DNA of 64,000 bases from NCBI RefSeq assembly GCF_002086285.1, contig NZ_MVHU01000002.1:186001-250000 (forward strand), written 5' to 3'. Numbering within the stretch: the stretch's first letter is position 1; every line of letters begins with the position of its first letter. This DNA is from Mycolicibacter kumamotonensis (GTDB lineage: Bacteria; Actinomycetota; Actinomycetes; Mycobacteriales; Mycobacteriaceae). Position numbers and translations under genes: made by a program. Shown one piece after another: positions 44,639-54,317 of this stretch. The notes beneath the pieces were generated by a model, which saw only the letters and a program-made list of their open reading frames with translations, was not told the origin of the DNA and did no database searches.

Positions 44639-45658
44639 GTGAACAGGCGGATTCTGACGCTGTTGGCGGCACTGCTGCCGGTGGCCGTGTTTGGCGTACT
44701 GCTGGCAGCGGTGACCGTGCCCTTCGTGTCGCTGGGGCCCGGCCCCACCTTCGACACGCTGGGGATGGTCGACGGCAAGCAGGTGGTCGACATCCAGGGC
44801 ACGACGACGCACTCCACCACGGGTCATCTGAACATGACCACCGTGTCCCAGCGTGACGGGCTGACACTGGGTGAGGCGCTGGCCCTGTGGCTGTCCGGAC
44901 GTGAACAGCTCATGCCCCGTGACCTGGTCTATCCGCCCGGAAAGTCCCGGGAGGAGGTCGACGAGGACAACAACGCCGATTTCCGGGCATCCGAGCAGAG
45001 CGCCGAATACGCCGCGCTGGGCTACCTGCGCTACCCGAGCGCGGTGACCGTGGCCGACGTCCACGACCCGGGGCCGTCGGCGGGCGCGCTGCAGGCCGGT
45101 GACGCCGTGGACGCGGTCGACGGCGAACCCGTTTACACCGTCGAACAGTTCACCTCCCGGCTGGCCGACACCAAGCCGGGCGAGACGGTGGTCATCGACT
45201 ACCGGCGCAAGAACGCCGCGCCCGGTACGGCGCGGATTACGCTGGGAGAGAACAAGGACCGCCCCAACGGATTCCTCGGCGTCTCGGTGCTCGACGCGCC
45301 GTGGGCGCCGTTCACCATCGACTTCAATCTCGCCAACATCGGCGGTCCCTCCGCCGGCCTGATGTTCTCCCTGGCCGTCGTCGACAAACTCAGCACCGGC
45401 GGGCTCGCCGGCCAGAACTTCGTCGCCGGCACCGGGGTCATCAAGGCCAACGGTGAGGTCGACGCGATCGGCGGCATCACGCACAAGATGATCGCGGCCC
45501 GGGAGGCCGGTGCGACGGTGTTTCTGGTCCCCGCCGACAACTGCTACGAGGCCCGATCTGACAACAACGGCTTGCAACTGATCAAGGTCGACAGCCTCGC
45601 CCAGGCGGTGGATGCGTTGCGGACCCTCACCGGCGGAGGTCAGCCACCCTCTTGCTGA
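44639..45658 (+). CDS. Membrane-anchored PDZ and Lon-like serine protease (Rv3194c-type)
   Basis: 339 residues: N-terminal membrane helix (ILTLLAALLPVAVFGVLLAAV), a PDZ domain (~120-210, VTVADVHDPGPSAGALQAGDAVDAVDGEPV) and a Lon-type S16 domain. The S16 domain has Ser in GGPSAGLMFSL and Lys in GGITHKMIAAREAGA, the expected Ser-Lys dyad. The protease domain faces outside. Start is the GTG at 44639. Corresponds to Rv3194c. The UPF0182 gene follows after 56 bp. Confidence 0.93.
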   Translation: MNRRILTLLAALLPVAVFGVLLAAVTVPFVSLGPGPTFDTLGMVDGKQVVDIQGTTTHSTTGHLNMTTVSQRDGLTLGEALALWLSGREQLMPRDLVYPPGKSREEVDEDNNADFRASEQSAEYAALGYLRYPSAVTVADVHDPGPSAGALQAGDAVDAVDGEPVYTVEQFTSRLADTKPGETVVIDYRRKNAAPGTARITLGENKDRPNGFLGVSVLDAPWAPFTIDFNLANIGGPSAGLMFSLAVVDKLSTGGLAGQNFVAGTGVIKANGEVDAIGGITHKMIAAREAGATVFLVPADNCYEARSDNNGLQLIKVDSLAQAVDALRTLTGGGQPPSC

Positions 45659-45714
45659 GACCGGAGTTGGCTACAGTGGGGCCGTCAGGACAACCGAGCT
45701 AGGGAGCGTGGCAC

Positions 45715-48672
45715 GTGGGTATGCGGCCCACCGCGAGAATGCCGAAGTTGACCCCGCGCAGCCGGATCATGATCGGGAGCGCTCTCGCCGTGATCCTGTT
45801 GCTGTTGGTGGGGCCGCGGCTGATCGACGGCTATGTCGACTGGTTGTGGTTCGGGGAGTTGGGCTACCGGTCGGTTTTCGTCACGACCCTGCTGACCCGG
45901 CTGGTCGCCTTCGTGGTGGTGGGGCTGGTCGTCGGCGGGATCGTCTTCGCCGCGCTGGCAATGGCCTTCCGGGTGCGGCCGGTGTTCGTGCCGAGCAACG
46001 GCGCCAACGATCCGGTGGCCCGCTATCGCACGGCGGTGTTGTCGCGGCTGCGGCTGGTCGGCTTCGGGATACCGGCGGGCATCGGTCTGCTGGCCGGGAT
46101 CGTGGCCCAGAGCTACTGGGTGCGCATCCAGTTGTTCCTGCGCGGCGATGATTTCGGGATCGCCGATCCGCAGTTCGGCAAGGACCTCGGGTTCTACGCC
46201 TTCGATCTACCGTTCTACCGGCTGGTGGTCGGGCTGCTGCTGGTGACGTTGTTCTTGGCCACCGTCGCGAACCTGACGACCCACTACATCTTCGGCGGCA
46301 TCCGCTTGTCCGGCCGTGCCGGCGTCCTGAGCCGCCCGGCGCGTATCCAGGTGGTCAGCCTGATCGGCACCCTGGTGTTGCTCAAGGCCGCGGCCTACTG
46401 GCTGGACCGCTACGAGTTGCTCAGCCACACCCGCGCCGGCAAGCCGTTCACCGGGGCCGGTTACACCGACATCAACGCGGTGCTGCCGGCCAAGATGATC
46501 CTGCTGGCGATCGCACTGATCTGCGCGGTCGCGGTGTTCTCGGCGATCGTGCTACGCGACTTGCAGATTCCGGCGGTCGGTCTGGTGCTGTTGCTGTTGT
46601 CGTCGGTGGTCGTCGGTGCGGGCTGGCCGCTGATCGTCGAGCAGTTCAGCGTCAAACCCAACGCGGCGCAGAAAGAGAGCGAGTACATCTCGCGTTCGAT
46701 CGCCGCGACCAGGCAGGCCTACGGGCTGACCGAGGACGTGGTCACCTACCGCGACTACAGCGGTGACGCGCGGGCCACGGCCGCGCAGGTGGGGGCCGAT
46801 GTCGCGACCACCTCCAACATCCGGCTGCTGGACCCGACCATCGTCAGCCCGGCGTTCACCCAGTTCCAGCAGGGCAAGAACTTCTATTTCTTCCCTGATC
46901 AGCTCACCATCGACCGTTATCGCGACAGTGACGGCCAGCTGCGCGACTACGTGGTTGCCGCCCGTGAGCTCAACCCCGATCGGCTGATCGACAACCAGCG
47001 CGACTGGATCAACCGGCACACCGTCTACACCCACGGCAACGGGTTCATCGCCTCGCCGGCCAACACCGTGCGCGGAATCGCCAACGACCCCAACCAGAAC
47101 GGCGGCTACCCGGAGTTCCTGGCGAACGTGGTCGGCGCCAACGGCAGTGTGGTCTCCCAGGGGCCGGCCCGCCTCGACCAGCCGCGCGTCTACTACGGCC
47201 CGGTGATCGCCGACACCATCGCCGACTACGCCATCGTCGGACGCAACGGCCCGGACCGTGAATACGACTACGAGACCAACGTCGAGACGAAGAACTACAC
47301 CTACACCGGTGCCGGCGGTGTACCCATCGGAAACTGGTTGGCGCGCAGCGTGTTCGCCGCGAAGTTCGCCGAACGCAACTTCTTGTTCTCCAACGTGATC
47401 GGCTCGGACAGCAAGATCTTGTTCAACCGCGACCCCGCCAGCCGGGTGCAGGCGGTGGCGCCGTGGCTGACCACCGATTCGACGGTGTACCCCGCGATCG
47501 TCAACAAGCGGCTGGTGTGGATCATCGACGGCTACACCACGCTGGACAACTACCCCTACTCGCAGCTGACGTCGCTGTCGTCGGCGACCGCGGACTCCAA
47601 AGAGGTGGAGTTCAACCGGCTGCTGCCCGACCGGCGGGTGTCCTACATCCGCAACTCGGTGAAGGCCACCGTCGACGCCTACGACGGAACCGTGAGCCTC
47701 TACGCCCAGGACGAGGCCGACCCGGTGCTCAAGGCGTGGATGCGGGTGTTCCCCGGGACGGTCAAGCCCAAGTCGGAGATCTCGCCCGAGCTCGCCGAGC
47801 ACTTGCGGTACCCCGAGGACCTGTTCAAGGTGCAGCGGATGCTGCTGGCCAAGTACCACGTCAACGACCCGATCACGTTCTTCTCCACGTCGGACTTCTG
47901 GGACGTGCCGCTGGACCCCAACCCGACCGCCAGCAGCTTCCAGCCGCCGTACTACATCGTCGCGAAAAACCTTGTCAAGGAAGACGGTTCGGCGTCCTAT
48001 CAGCTGACCAGCGCGATGAACCGGTTCAAGCGCGACTATCTGGCCGCCTACATCTCCGCCAGCTCGGATCCGGACACCTACGGCAAGATCACCGTGTTGA
48101 CCATTCCCGGTCAGGTCAATGGCCCCAAGCTGGCCAACAACGCGATCACCACCGACACCGCGGTCAGCCAGGACCTCGGGGTGATCGGACGCGACAACCA
48201 GAACCGCATCCGGTGGGGCAACCTGCTCACGCTGCCGGTCGCCCAGGGTGGCCTGCTCTATGTCGAACCGGTCTACGCCTCTCCTGGCTCCAGTGACGCG
48301 GCGTCGTCGTACCCGCGGCTGATCCGGGTGGCGATGATGTACAACGACAAGATCGGCTACGGGCCGACCGTCTCCGATGCGCTCACCGGACTGTTCGGGC
48401 CCGGGGCGAGCGCGGCGGCGACCGATATCGCACCCACCGACGGCGGCACCGCCCAGCAGCCGCCGCCGGCGGCCGCCCCGCCCGCCGCCGCGGTGCCGGC
48501 CCCGCCGGCGGGCAGCGCGGAGCTGTCTCCGGCCAAGGCCGCGGCGCTGCGCGAGATCGAAGCGGCGATCACCGCGGTGCGCGACACCCAGCGCCGCGGT
48601 GACTTCGCGGGCTACGGGTCGGCGCTGCAGCGCCTCGACGACGCGATGGAGAAGTTCAACAACACCAAGTAG
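45715..48672 (+). CDS. UPF0182 family membrane protein (Rv3193c-type)
   Basis: 985 residues with about seven N-terminal membrane helices (from [27 protein letters not shown] to [17 protein letters not shown]). A large extracytoplasmic domain follows, with the conserved [33 protein letters not shown] and [20 protein letters not shown]. An Ala/Pro-rich linker precedes a short terminal coiled-coil-like helix. Closely matches Rv3193c. Function unknown; widely conserved in Actinobacteria. Start is the GTG at 45715. A -10-like TACAGT lies near 45672. Confidence 0.95.
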   Translation: MGMRPTARMPKLTPRSRIMIGSALAVILLLLVGPRLIDGYVDWLWFGELGYRSVFVTTLLTRLVAFVVVGLVVGGIVFAALAMAFRVRPVFVPSNGANDPVARYRTAVLSRLRLVGFGIPAGIGLLAGIVAQSYWVRIQLFLRGDDFGIADPQFGKDLGFYAFDLPFYRLVVGLLLVTLFLATVANLTTHYIFGGIRLSGRAGVLSRPARIQVVSLIGTLVLLKAAAYWLDRYELLSHTRAGKPFTGAGYTDINAVLPAKMILLAIALICAVAVFSAIVLRDLQIPAVGLVLLLLSSVVVGAGWPLIVEQFSVKPNAAQKESEYISRSIAATRQAYGLTEDVVTYRDYSGDARATAAQVGADVATTSNIRLLDPTIVSPAFTQFQQGKNFYFFPDQLTIDRYRDSDGQLRDYVVAARELNPDRLIDNQRDWINRHTVYTHGNGFIASPANTVRGIANDPNQNGGYPEFLANVVGANGSVVSQGPARLDQPRVYYGPVIADTIADYAIVGRNGPDREYDYETNVETKNYTYTGAGGVPIGNWLARSVFAAKFAERNFLFSNVIGSDSKILFNRDPASRVQAVAPWLTTDSTVYPAIVNKRLVWIIDGYTTLDNYPYSQLTSLSSATADSKEVEFNRLLPDRRVSYIRNSVKATVDAYDGTVSLYAQDEADPVLKAWMRVFPGTVKPKSEISPELAEHLRYPEDLFKVQRMLLAKYHVNDPITFFSTSDFWDVPLDPNPTASSFQPPYYIVAKNLVKEDGSASYQLTSAMNRFKRDYLAAYISASSDPDTYGKITVLTIPGQVNGPKLANNAITTDTAVSQDLGVIGRDNQNRIRWGNLLTLPVAQGGLLYVEPVYASPGSSDAASSYPRLIRVAMMYNDKIGYGPTVSDALTGLFGPGASAAATDIAPTDGGTAQQPPPAAAPPAAAVPAPPAGSAELSPAKAAALREIEAAITAVRDTQRRGDFAGYGSALQRLDDAMEKFNNTK

Positions 48673-48693
48673 CGGGCAGATCAGGCGCCCGCT
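48671..48693. terminator. Short hairpin between convergent genes
   Basis: 7-bp stem AGCGGGC (48671-48677) and GCCCGCT (48687-48693) between the UPF0182 gene and the MpaB-like gene. No T-tract; a plausible but weak bidirectional terminator. Confidence 0.4.
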
Positions 48694-48697
48694 GCTG

Positions 48698-49480
48698 TCA
48701 GGCGGAATCCCGCGTGATGTCCGTGCGAAGTGCGGCGCGTGCCCGGGCATTCCAGTGGTGTCGGGGCGTAAGTGCGGACAGTCGAGCCAGCTGGACGAAC
48801 TGCCGCAGCGCTAAACGGTCGGCGACTGTGACGCTGACCCCGGTGAGTTCCCGGGCGCGCGGGTGCTGCAGGGCCCGGATTGCCCGGTGCGGGACCGTGC
48901 GCATCCACCAGTCGGTGGGAGCGAAAATCTGCCGGCGGTACGGTTCGAAGTGCGGCCCGGCGAAAAGCTGTGTCTGACAGTAGTTCTCGAAATAATCGAG
49001 GAACTCCGGCCAGGTCGGCGGCATCGACCGGGCTGATATGCCGTACCGGCGGTACCAAGCGCAGCACTCCTGGTAGAGCTGCTCGTGTTCGCTCCCGTCC
49101 AGTGGCCGGATGAAGGTGTTGACCATGAAGAACAGGGACTCGACGTATGCGGCATGCTGAAAGTGAAAGGTTTCGGGGCTGAGCGCATGGTACTTCTGGC
49201 CGAAACCATCCACGCCCTTGACGTGTTCGTGGGAGAACCGGATCTGAGGGCTCATGTCGACATCGGTGTAGACATAGTTGACCGCCTGGGTGACGGTCCG
49301 CTTCTTATGCAGCCAGATCCGATCGCGCATCAGCGCATGCTCGGTGATGCCGGCGGCGATGCCCGGATGCAGCATCAGCAGACACACCGCCCTGGGCAAC
49401 ACGAACAGAAAACGCCGGTCGGCCAGCACATGCCACAGCATGCTGTTGCGGTCCAGGTCCTGCACCACGGGTGACGACAT
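48698..49480 (-). CDS. MpaB/DUF2236-family oxygenase-like protein
   Basis: 260 residues with the family's ordered motifs. RIWLHKKRTVTQAVNYVY is followed by ISHEH-like RFSHEHVKGVDGFGQKYHALSPETFHFQHAAYVESLFFMVNTF, whose His residues are candidate haem or metal ligands, and MPPTWPEFLDYFENYCQTQL. The family includes rubber oxygenase Lcp and fungal MpaB; many mycobacterial members have no known substrate. The ATG at 49480 is chosen (MSSPVVQDLDRN). It marks the left edge of the segment that differs from M. tuberculosis. Confidence 0.82.
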   Translation of the reverse strand: MSSPVVQDLDRNSMLWHVLADRRFLFVLPRAVCLLMLHPGIAAGITEHALMRDRIWLHKKRTVTQAVNYVYTDVDMSPQIRFSHEHVKGVDGFGQKYHALSPETFHFQHAAYVESLFFMVNTFIRPLDGSEHEQLYQECCAWYRRYGISARSMPPTWPEFLDYFENYCQTQLFAGPHFEPYRRQIFAPTDWWMRTVPHRAIRALQHPRARELTGVSVTVADRLALRQFVQLARLSALTPRHHWNARARAALRTDITRDSA

Positions 49481-49781
49481 GATCACATCGGTGCCTTGCG
49501 TCGACGGAACCGGTAGCGTGCGTCGGATTCTCGGGCTGATCGCTGCTCGGCATCGGACCGCTCGACTCCGGTGGCCGGCCAAAAATCCGGTGCCCGGGTC
49601 AGATCCTGTTCGTGACAGGTCGACATTTCAGCGATCCTAGCGAAGCCGTCGCCCGGGGCCGGCGAGGTACTGCGGTGGCGGTGGGACCCCTGACCGGGCC
49701 TGCGGTTGTCGGGGCAGGAGCGCGGCCGGACGAGGCGATTTGGCGCCTTGGTCATGTGTTCGGTAACCTCGTAGCTACCGA
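49481..49781. other. Intergenic region upstream of the initiator tRNA
   Basis: About 300 bp with no supported gene. Several open frames cross it, but none has protein-like sequence. It should hold the tRNA promoter; a -10-like GTAGCT/TAACCT stretch at 49760-49777 is the only candidate seen. Confidence 0.5.
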
Positions 49782-49855
49782 CGCGGGGTGGAGCAGCTCG
49801 GTAGCTCGCTGGGCTCATAACCCAGAGGTCGCAGGTTCGAATCCTGTCCCCGCTA
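49782..49855 (+). tRNA. Initiator tRNA-fMet (CAT)
   Basis: 74 nt without encoded CCA. CGCGGGG pairs with CCCCGC, leaving position 1 (C) unpaired with position 72 (T), an initiator hallmark. The anticodon stem has the three G-C pairs GGG/CCC around CTCATAA, and the anticodon CAT is at 49816-49818. The T-arm is GCAGGTTCGAATCCTGT. All features point to the initiator rather than the elongator Met tRNA. Confidence 0.96.
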
Positions 49856-49864
49856 CTAGTGGCC

Positions 49865-49894
49865 ACGGCCCCCGGAGATTCCTCCGGGGGCCGT
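49865..49894. terminator. Hairpin terminator after the tRNA
   Basis: 13-bp perfect stem ACGGCCCCCGGAG and CTCCGGGGGCCGT with a 4-nt loop (ATTC), followed by TGTCGTCT. It starts 10 bp after the tRNA and is followed by the permease gene, so it isolates the tRNA transcript. Confidence 0.8.
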
Positions 49895-49987
49895 TGTCGT
49901 CTCCGCTGAAATGCCTGCGCCATCACCAGCGAATATCGTGGACAGACTCGGTGCAATGTCGACGTGTCTGCGGGGTGAGGATCTTCG

Positions 49988-51289
49988 ATGCCGGACGAAC
50001 CGCCCCGACCGGATAAGCCCGTGCCCGGTGTCGAAACGGGCGCGTCCGCGGCATTGCCTCGCCAATTGGGTGTCTTCGATGCGGTGACGATCGGACTGGG
50101 GTCCATGGTCGGCGCCGGGATCTTTGTGGCCCTGGCTCCGGCGGCGCGAGCGGCCGGCGGGGCGCTGCTGGCGGGGTTGGCGATCGCGGCGGTCATCGCA
50201 TACTGCAATGCGACCTCCTCGGCACGCTTGGCGGCGGCGTATCCGACCTCGGGTGGCACGTACGTGTACGGGCGTGAGCGCCTCGGGCCCTTGTGGGGAT
50301 ACCTGGCCGGGTGGGGGTTCGTGGTCGGCAAGACCGCGTCGTGTGCGGCGATGGCGTTGACGGTCGGCTTCTACGCCTGGCCGGAGCATCCGCACGCCGT
50401 CGCGGTGGCCGCCGTGGCCGCCTTGACCGCGGTGAACCTGGTGGGCGTGCAGAAGTCGGCGTGGCTGGCGCGGGTGATCGTGGCGATCGTGCTGGCGGTG
50501 CTGGCCGCGGTGATCATTACCGGCCTCGGCGCCCACAGCGTTCCAGCGGCGGAGGCCGGCGGGTCCTCGCCGTCGGCGGGCGGAGTGCTCCAGGCGGCGG
50601 GGCTGCTGTTCTTCGCCTTCGCCGGCTACGCACGTATCGCCACATTGGGTGAAGAGGTGCGTGACCCATCGCGCACCATTCCCAAGGCGATCCCGATCGC
50701 TCTGGGTATCACGCTGGCGGTCTATGTGCTGGTAGCGGTCGCGGCATTGAATATGCTTGGCGCGCAGGGTCTTGCCGAATCTGCTGCGCCGCTGGCGCAG
50801 ATCGCCACTGAGGCCGGTGCGCATTGGTTGACCCCGGTGGTACGGATCGGGGCGGTGGTCGCGGCCTTGGGGTCGTTGCTGGCGCTGATCTTGGGGGTGT
50901 CGCGCACGACGCTGGCAATGGCCCGCGACCGGTATCTGCCACCGGTGCTGGCCGCGGTGCATCCGCGGTTCGGGGTGCCCCATCGCGCCGAGCTGGGCGT
51001 GGGTGTCGTGGTCGCGATCCTGGCTGCCACCACCGATATCCGTGCCGCTATCGGATTCTCGTCGTTCGCCGTCCTGGTCTACTACGCGGTGGCGAACGCT
51101 TCGGCCTGGACGTTGTCGGCCCAAGAAGGCCGTCCACCGCGGCTGATCCCGATCGTCGGGCTGGCCGGGTGCGTGATCGTGGCGTTCGCACTGCCGCTTT
51201 CCTCGATCCTGGCCGGGATCGCGGTGTTCGCCGTCGGAATCGCCGCCTACGGTGCGCGGCGGTTCGGCGCGGCGAGAAAGAGCCCCTAG
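49988..51289 (+). CDS. APC-family amino acid permease
   Basis: 433 residues, about twelve membrane helices. The first helix begins FDAVTIGLGSMVGAGIFVAL, which includes the APC substrate-binding GSMVGAGIF motif. Further family features are AYPTSGGTYVYGRERLG and FFAFAGYARIATLGEEVRDPSRTIPKAIPIAL (helix 6, consensus). It should import an amino acid or related cation with protons; the substrate is not deducible. It is convergent with the AtoE-type gene. Confidence 0.92.
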   Translation: MPDEPPRPDKPVPGVETGASAALPRQLGVFDAVTIGLGSMVGAGIFVALAPAARAAGGALLAGLAIAAVIAYCNATSSARLAAAYPTSGGTYVYGRERLGPLWGYLAGWGFVVGKTASCAAMALTVGFYAWPEHPHAVAVAAVAALTAVNLVGVQKSAWLARVIVAIVLAVLAAVIITGLGAHSVPAAEAGGSSPSAGGVLQAAGLLFFAFAGYARIATLGEEVRDPSRTIPKAIPIALGITLAVYVLVAVAALNMLGAQGLAESAAPLAQIATEAGAHWLTPVVRIGAVVAALGSLLALILGVSRTTLAMARDRYLPPVLAAVHPRFGVPHRAELGVGVVVAILAATTDIRAAIGFSSFAVLVYYAVANASAWTLSAQEGRPPRLIPIVGLAGCVIVAFALPLSSILAGIAVFAVGIAAYGARRFGAARKSP

Positions 51290-51311
51290 GCGGGTGGGTG
51301 ATCGCTCCGGT

Positions 51312-52718
51312 TCACAGCACCCACGGCGCAATCAAGGTCATAGTCCCCAGCACCGCCACGCCGATCACGAAAGCCACGACCGTAAAGCCCATCACTTGGC
51401 GCACATTGAGTTTGGCGATGGCCAGTAGCGGCAGCAGCCAAAACGGCTGGATCATGTTCGCCACGCCCTCACCGACGGCGACGGCCATGGAGATCAACCC
51501 GAGATAGGCGGGTGAGTGCTGGCCGATCGCCAGTGCCGAGTCGACGGCGATCGGGCCCTGCACCGCCCAATGACCCCCTCCGGATGGCACGAACAGGCTG
51601 ATGATCACCGAGCCGATGAACGTCAAAAAGGGCAGCGTGTACTGCGTCGCGCCGTTCACCAGCGTCTCGGCCAGCAGTGTCTGCAGCGGCTTGGAGTCCT
51701 CGGCGCCCTGATACGCCAGCAGGCCGACCAGGCCGCCGTAGAGCGGGTACTGCAGCAACAGTGGGCCGGACACCTTCGCGGCGCCGGTGAATGCCCGGAT
51801 GAAGCGGATCGGTGTGCGGTGCAACAGCGCACTGGTGATGGTGAACAGCATGATCATCGAGGAGATGTTCAGTCCCATACCACTCATCACGAAATACCCG
51901 ATACCCGCGGCGAACACGAGCACGTTGAGAATCCATTGGTCTTCCAGCCATTCGGCGAACGTGCTGCCGCGTGCCGGCTCGACAGGCTGTTCTTCGTCTT
52001 CGAACACGGCGGGATCCGGCGCCAGGGCGATGGATGGCTCCATCCGCCACACCGCGAGCGCGAGCGCCGCCAGCACGATGATCGCCGCCAGCCAGCTGTA
52101 GGGCTGGAAAATGGTCTGGCTCAACGGCACGGTGAATCCGGCAATCTTGTGGATCACGTTGATGGGGCTGGCGGCATCGGTGTTCGCCAGCGCGATCGAC
52201 GATGAGAGCCCCTGTGTCCAGACGATGAAGCCCATGAACGCCGCGGCGATCAGGTAGCCGAAATGCGAGTCGGGGAATCGGCGTGCGACCTGCCGGGCGA
52301 CCAGCGCACCGGCCACCAGCCCGAGGCCCCAGTTCACCAGGGACAGAACGACGCTGACAGAAAAACACAGCAGCGCCCCTTGCACCTGGGTTCGTGGTGT
52401 TCCCGCGACGCGGACGATCACCCGCTTGAGCACCGGGGCCTCGGCCAGCGTGTAGCCCGTGACAAGGATCAGCACCATCTGGAAGGCGAACGTGAAGATG
52501 TTCTCGGGCCCCCACACCCCGCTGTACCAGGCGGTCACCATGTCCGAAGCCGATGCTCCGCGCACCAGCACAGCGACCATGCCGGCGACGATGATCGTGA
52601 GGATCACCGCGAACAGATAGGGATCGGGCATCAGACGTTCGACGTAGCGGACGCTCAGCCCGGTGAGCGACTGGATGACACTCCGACGTTTGACCTGGTG
52701 CGCCGAGCGCGTCGTCAT
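51312..52718 (-). CDS. Short-chain fatty acid transporter (AtoE family)
   Basis: 468 residues with about twelve membrane helices. Characteristic AtoE segments are LMPDPYLFAVILTIIVAG, WYSGVWGPENIFTFAFQMVLILVTGYTLAEAPV, FVPSGGGHWAVQGPI and AVAVGEGVANMIQPFWLLPLLAI. Members carry acetoacetate or other short-chain fatty acids. No thiolase or CoA-transferase gene is adjacent. The gene following on the same strand upstream (higher coordinates) is the esterase. Confidence 0.92.
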   Translation of the reverse strand: MTTRSAHQVKRRSVIQSLTGLSVRYVERLMPDPYLFAVILTIIVAGMVAVLVRGASASDMVTAWYSGVWGPENIFTFAFQMVLILVTGYTLAEAPVLKRVIVRVAGTPRTQVQGALLCFSVSVVLSLVNWGLGLVAGALVARQVARRFPDSHFGYLIAAAFMGFIVWTQGLSSSIALANTDAASPINVIHKIAGFTVPLSQTIFQPYSWLAAIIVLAALALAVWRMEPSIALAPDPAVFEDEEQPVEPARGSTFAEWLEDQWILNVLVFAAGIGYFVMSGMGLNISSMIMLFTITSALLHRTPIRFIRAFTGAAKVSGPLLLQYPLYGGLVGLLAYQGAEDSKPLQTLLAETLVNGATQYTLPFLTFIGSVIISLFVPSGGGHWAVQGPIAVDSALAIGQHSPAYLGLISMAVAVGEGVANMIQPFWLLPLLAIAKLNVRQVMGFTVVAFVIGVAVLGTMTLIAPWVL

Positions 52719-52818
52719 GGCGTTGCTCCTTCCGTCGAACCGCCCGCGCGGCGGCCAGTCGAGCAGGCGCTCATCCTGTCATCGCCTCAGCACACGGCGG
52801 CGTGCAGGGCGGCGCCGG

Positions 52819-53757
52819 TCACTCCCGCGGAGTCACCGGTGTCTGCGCCAGCGCGTCGGCGATATCGTCCAGCGCACGTCCGGCATCGTCGAACGGCCAG
52901 CGGATGAACTCGTGGATCATGCCCTCGTAGCGATTGACGGTGGTGGGGACCCCGGCCTCGCGCAGTCGTGCACCGTACTGCTCGCCCTCGTCGCGCAGCG
53001 CGTCGAACTCGGCGGTGACGATGAAGGCCGGTGGGAGGCCTTGCAGATCGGGGGCCAGCAGCGGCGAGACGTGCGGATCGAGCTTCTGGTGCTCGCCGGT
53101 GAGGTAGTGGTCCATGAACCAGTGCTGGGTTGCGCGGCTGATGTTGCCGTACTTGCCCGCGAACTCCCGGATCGAGACGTTGGAGCGCCGGAAATCCAAG
53201 TCGGGGTAGATCAGTACCTGGTGTGTGATCGCCGGACCGCCGGCGTCGCGTGCCATCAGGGCGACCACGGCGGCCAGGTTTCCGCCGGCGCTGTCCCCGG
53301 CGACGGCGATGTCGGCGCCGTCGCCCCCGAGCTCGGCGGCGTTGTCGGACACCCACGTCGTCGCGGCGAAGGCCGCGTTGATCGCGGCCGGATACTTGTG
53401 CTCGGGGGCCAGCGGATAGTCGACGGAGACGACGACCCGCCCGCAACGGTTGGCCAGCGCCCGGGCCAGCTCGTCGTGGGTGTCGAGGTCGCCGAGCACG
53501 AATCCGCCGCCGTGGAAGAACACCACCACCGGGCGCGTCTGGTCCGGCTGCGGGTGATAGATCCGGATCGGCAGGTCGCCGGCCGGCGTGGCGATGACGC
53601 GATCACGAACGCTGGCGACGGCTTGGCCCTCGCCCAGGGCATGCGTCATCAGGCGCATGCCCTGCCGGACCTGTTCGGGGGCGAAGGCGTGCAGGTCGGC
53701 GAAGTTGCTGTCGGCCAGTCGCTCCAGGTGTGCGCGGGCCTGGGGGTGTAGCGGCAT
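52819..53757 (-). CDS. HSL-type alpha/beta hydrolase (esterase)
   Basis: 312-residue esterase of the hormone-sensitive-lipase family. Oxyanion motif HGGGF in VVVFFHGGGFVLGDLDTHD, nucleophile GDSAGG, acidic residue in TAEFDALRDEGE and His in GMIHEFIRWP. The ATG at 53757 has GGAAACC just upstream. The promoter carries a MerR-type arrangement shared with the divergent regulator. It probably supplies short acids from esters that the neighbouring AtoE-type carrier could move; that link is inference. Confidence 0.92.
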   Translation of the reverse strand: MPLHPQARAHLERLADSNFADLHAFAPEQVRQGMRLMTHALGEGQAVASVRDRVIATPAGDLPIRIYHPQPDQTRPVVVFFHGGGFVLGDLDTHDELARALANRCGRVVVSVDYPLAPEHKYPAAINAAFAATTWVSDNAAELGGDGADIAVAGDSAGGNLAAVVALMARDAGGPAITHQVLIYPDLDFRRSNVSIREFAGKYGNISRATQHWFMDHYLTGEHQKLDPHVSPLLAPDLQGLPPAFIVTAEFDALRDEGEQYGARLREAGVPTTVNRYEGMIHEFIRWPFDDAGRALDDIADALAQTPVTPRE

Positions 53758-53794
53758 GATCTCGGTTTCCTTTCCTTGCGGGTGGTTCAGCGCT

Positions 53795-53825
53795 AGTGTC
53801 TGACTTGAACCGCACTTCAAGTCAA
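53795..53825 (-). promoter_or_regulatory. MerR-type promoter and operator
   Basis: Read on the minus strand: -35 TTGACT (53825-53820), a 19-bp spacer, then -10-like GACACT (53800-53795). The spacer contains a perfect dyad: GACTTGAA (53802-53809) and TTCAAGTC (53816-53823), 6 bp apart. A 19-bp spacer filled by a dyad is the classic layout of MerR-activated promoters. It would drive the esterase gene. Confidence 0.65.
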
Positions 53826-53835
53826 GGAGAGGCCG

Positions 53836-54219
53836 ATGCTGGACATCGCCGAGGTGGCCGCACGATCCGGCCTGGCGTCATCGGCACTGAGGTTCTATGA
53901 GCGGCGCGGGCTGATCAGCTCGGGCGAGCGCAACGGCCTTCGCCGCACCTACGAACCCGAGGTGCTTGACCGGCTCGCGCTGATCGGCTGCGCCAAAGCG
54001 GCCGGGTTCACCCTCGCCCAGATCGAGCGGTTTCTACGGGCCACGCCCAGTGACACCGAATTGCGGGCGCGAATGGCCGAGAAGGCCCGCCAACTCGATA
54101 CCGAAATCGCGCGCCTGGTCCGGATGCGCGACAGCCTCACCCACGCGGTGACGTGTACTCACACCCCGCTGGTCGAGTGCCCAGAGTTCAAGGCACGCAT
54201 CAACGATGCCGACACCTAG
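53836..54219 (+). CDS. MerR-family transcriptional regulator
   Basis: 127 residues: winged helix MLDIAEVAARSGLASSALRFYERRGLIS, DNA contacts RRTYEPEVLDRLALIGCAKAAGFTLAQIERFL, a dimerisation coiled coil (MAEKARQLDTEIARLVRMRDSL) and a short effector tail with CTHTPLVEC. The two tail Cys are not arranged as the SoxR iron-sulfur motif, so the effector is unknown. AAGGAGAGG immediately precedes the ATG. It is divergent from the esterase, which it probably controls through the dyad between them. Confidence 0.93.
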   Translation: MLDIAEVAARSGLASSALRFYERRGLISSGERNGLRRTYEPEVLDRLALIGCAKAAGFTLAQIERFLRATPSDTELRARMAEKARQLDTEIARLVRMRDSLTHAVTCTHTPLVECPEFKARINDADT

Positions 54220-54317
54220 CTCGATGCCGCGCTGAGTTCATCGGCGTCGACACGACCGGTTGAGGCCGAAATCGGCCGGGGACGTGGCAATCTCACTGCG
54301 GCCGCCGCCAAGCTGCC

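Noticed and set aside
44540..45577. Long open upstream extension of the zincin gene, antisense to the PDZ protease
   Set aside because: It is antisense to a well-supported gene, His/Gln/Arg-rich without protein-like motifs, and arises from high GC at third codon positions. The conserved start is at 44539.
46552..48750. 732-residue open frame antisense to the UPF0182 gene
   Set aside because: The sense frame matches UPF0182 throughout; the antisense product has the typical Arg/His/Gln/Val shadow composition and no domain.
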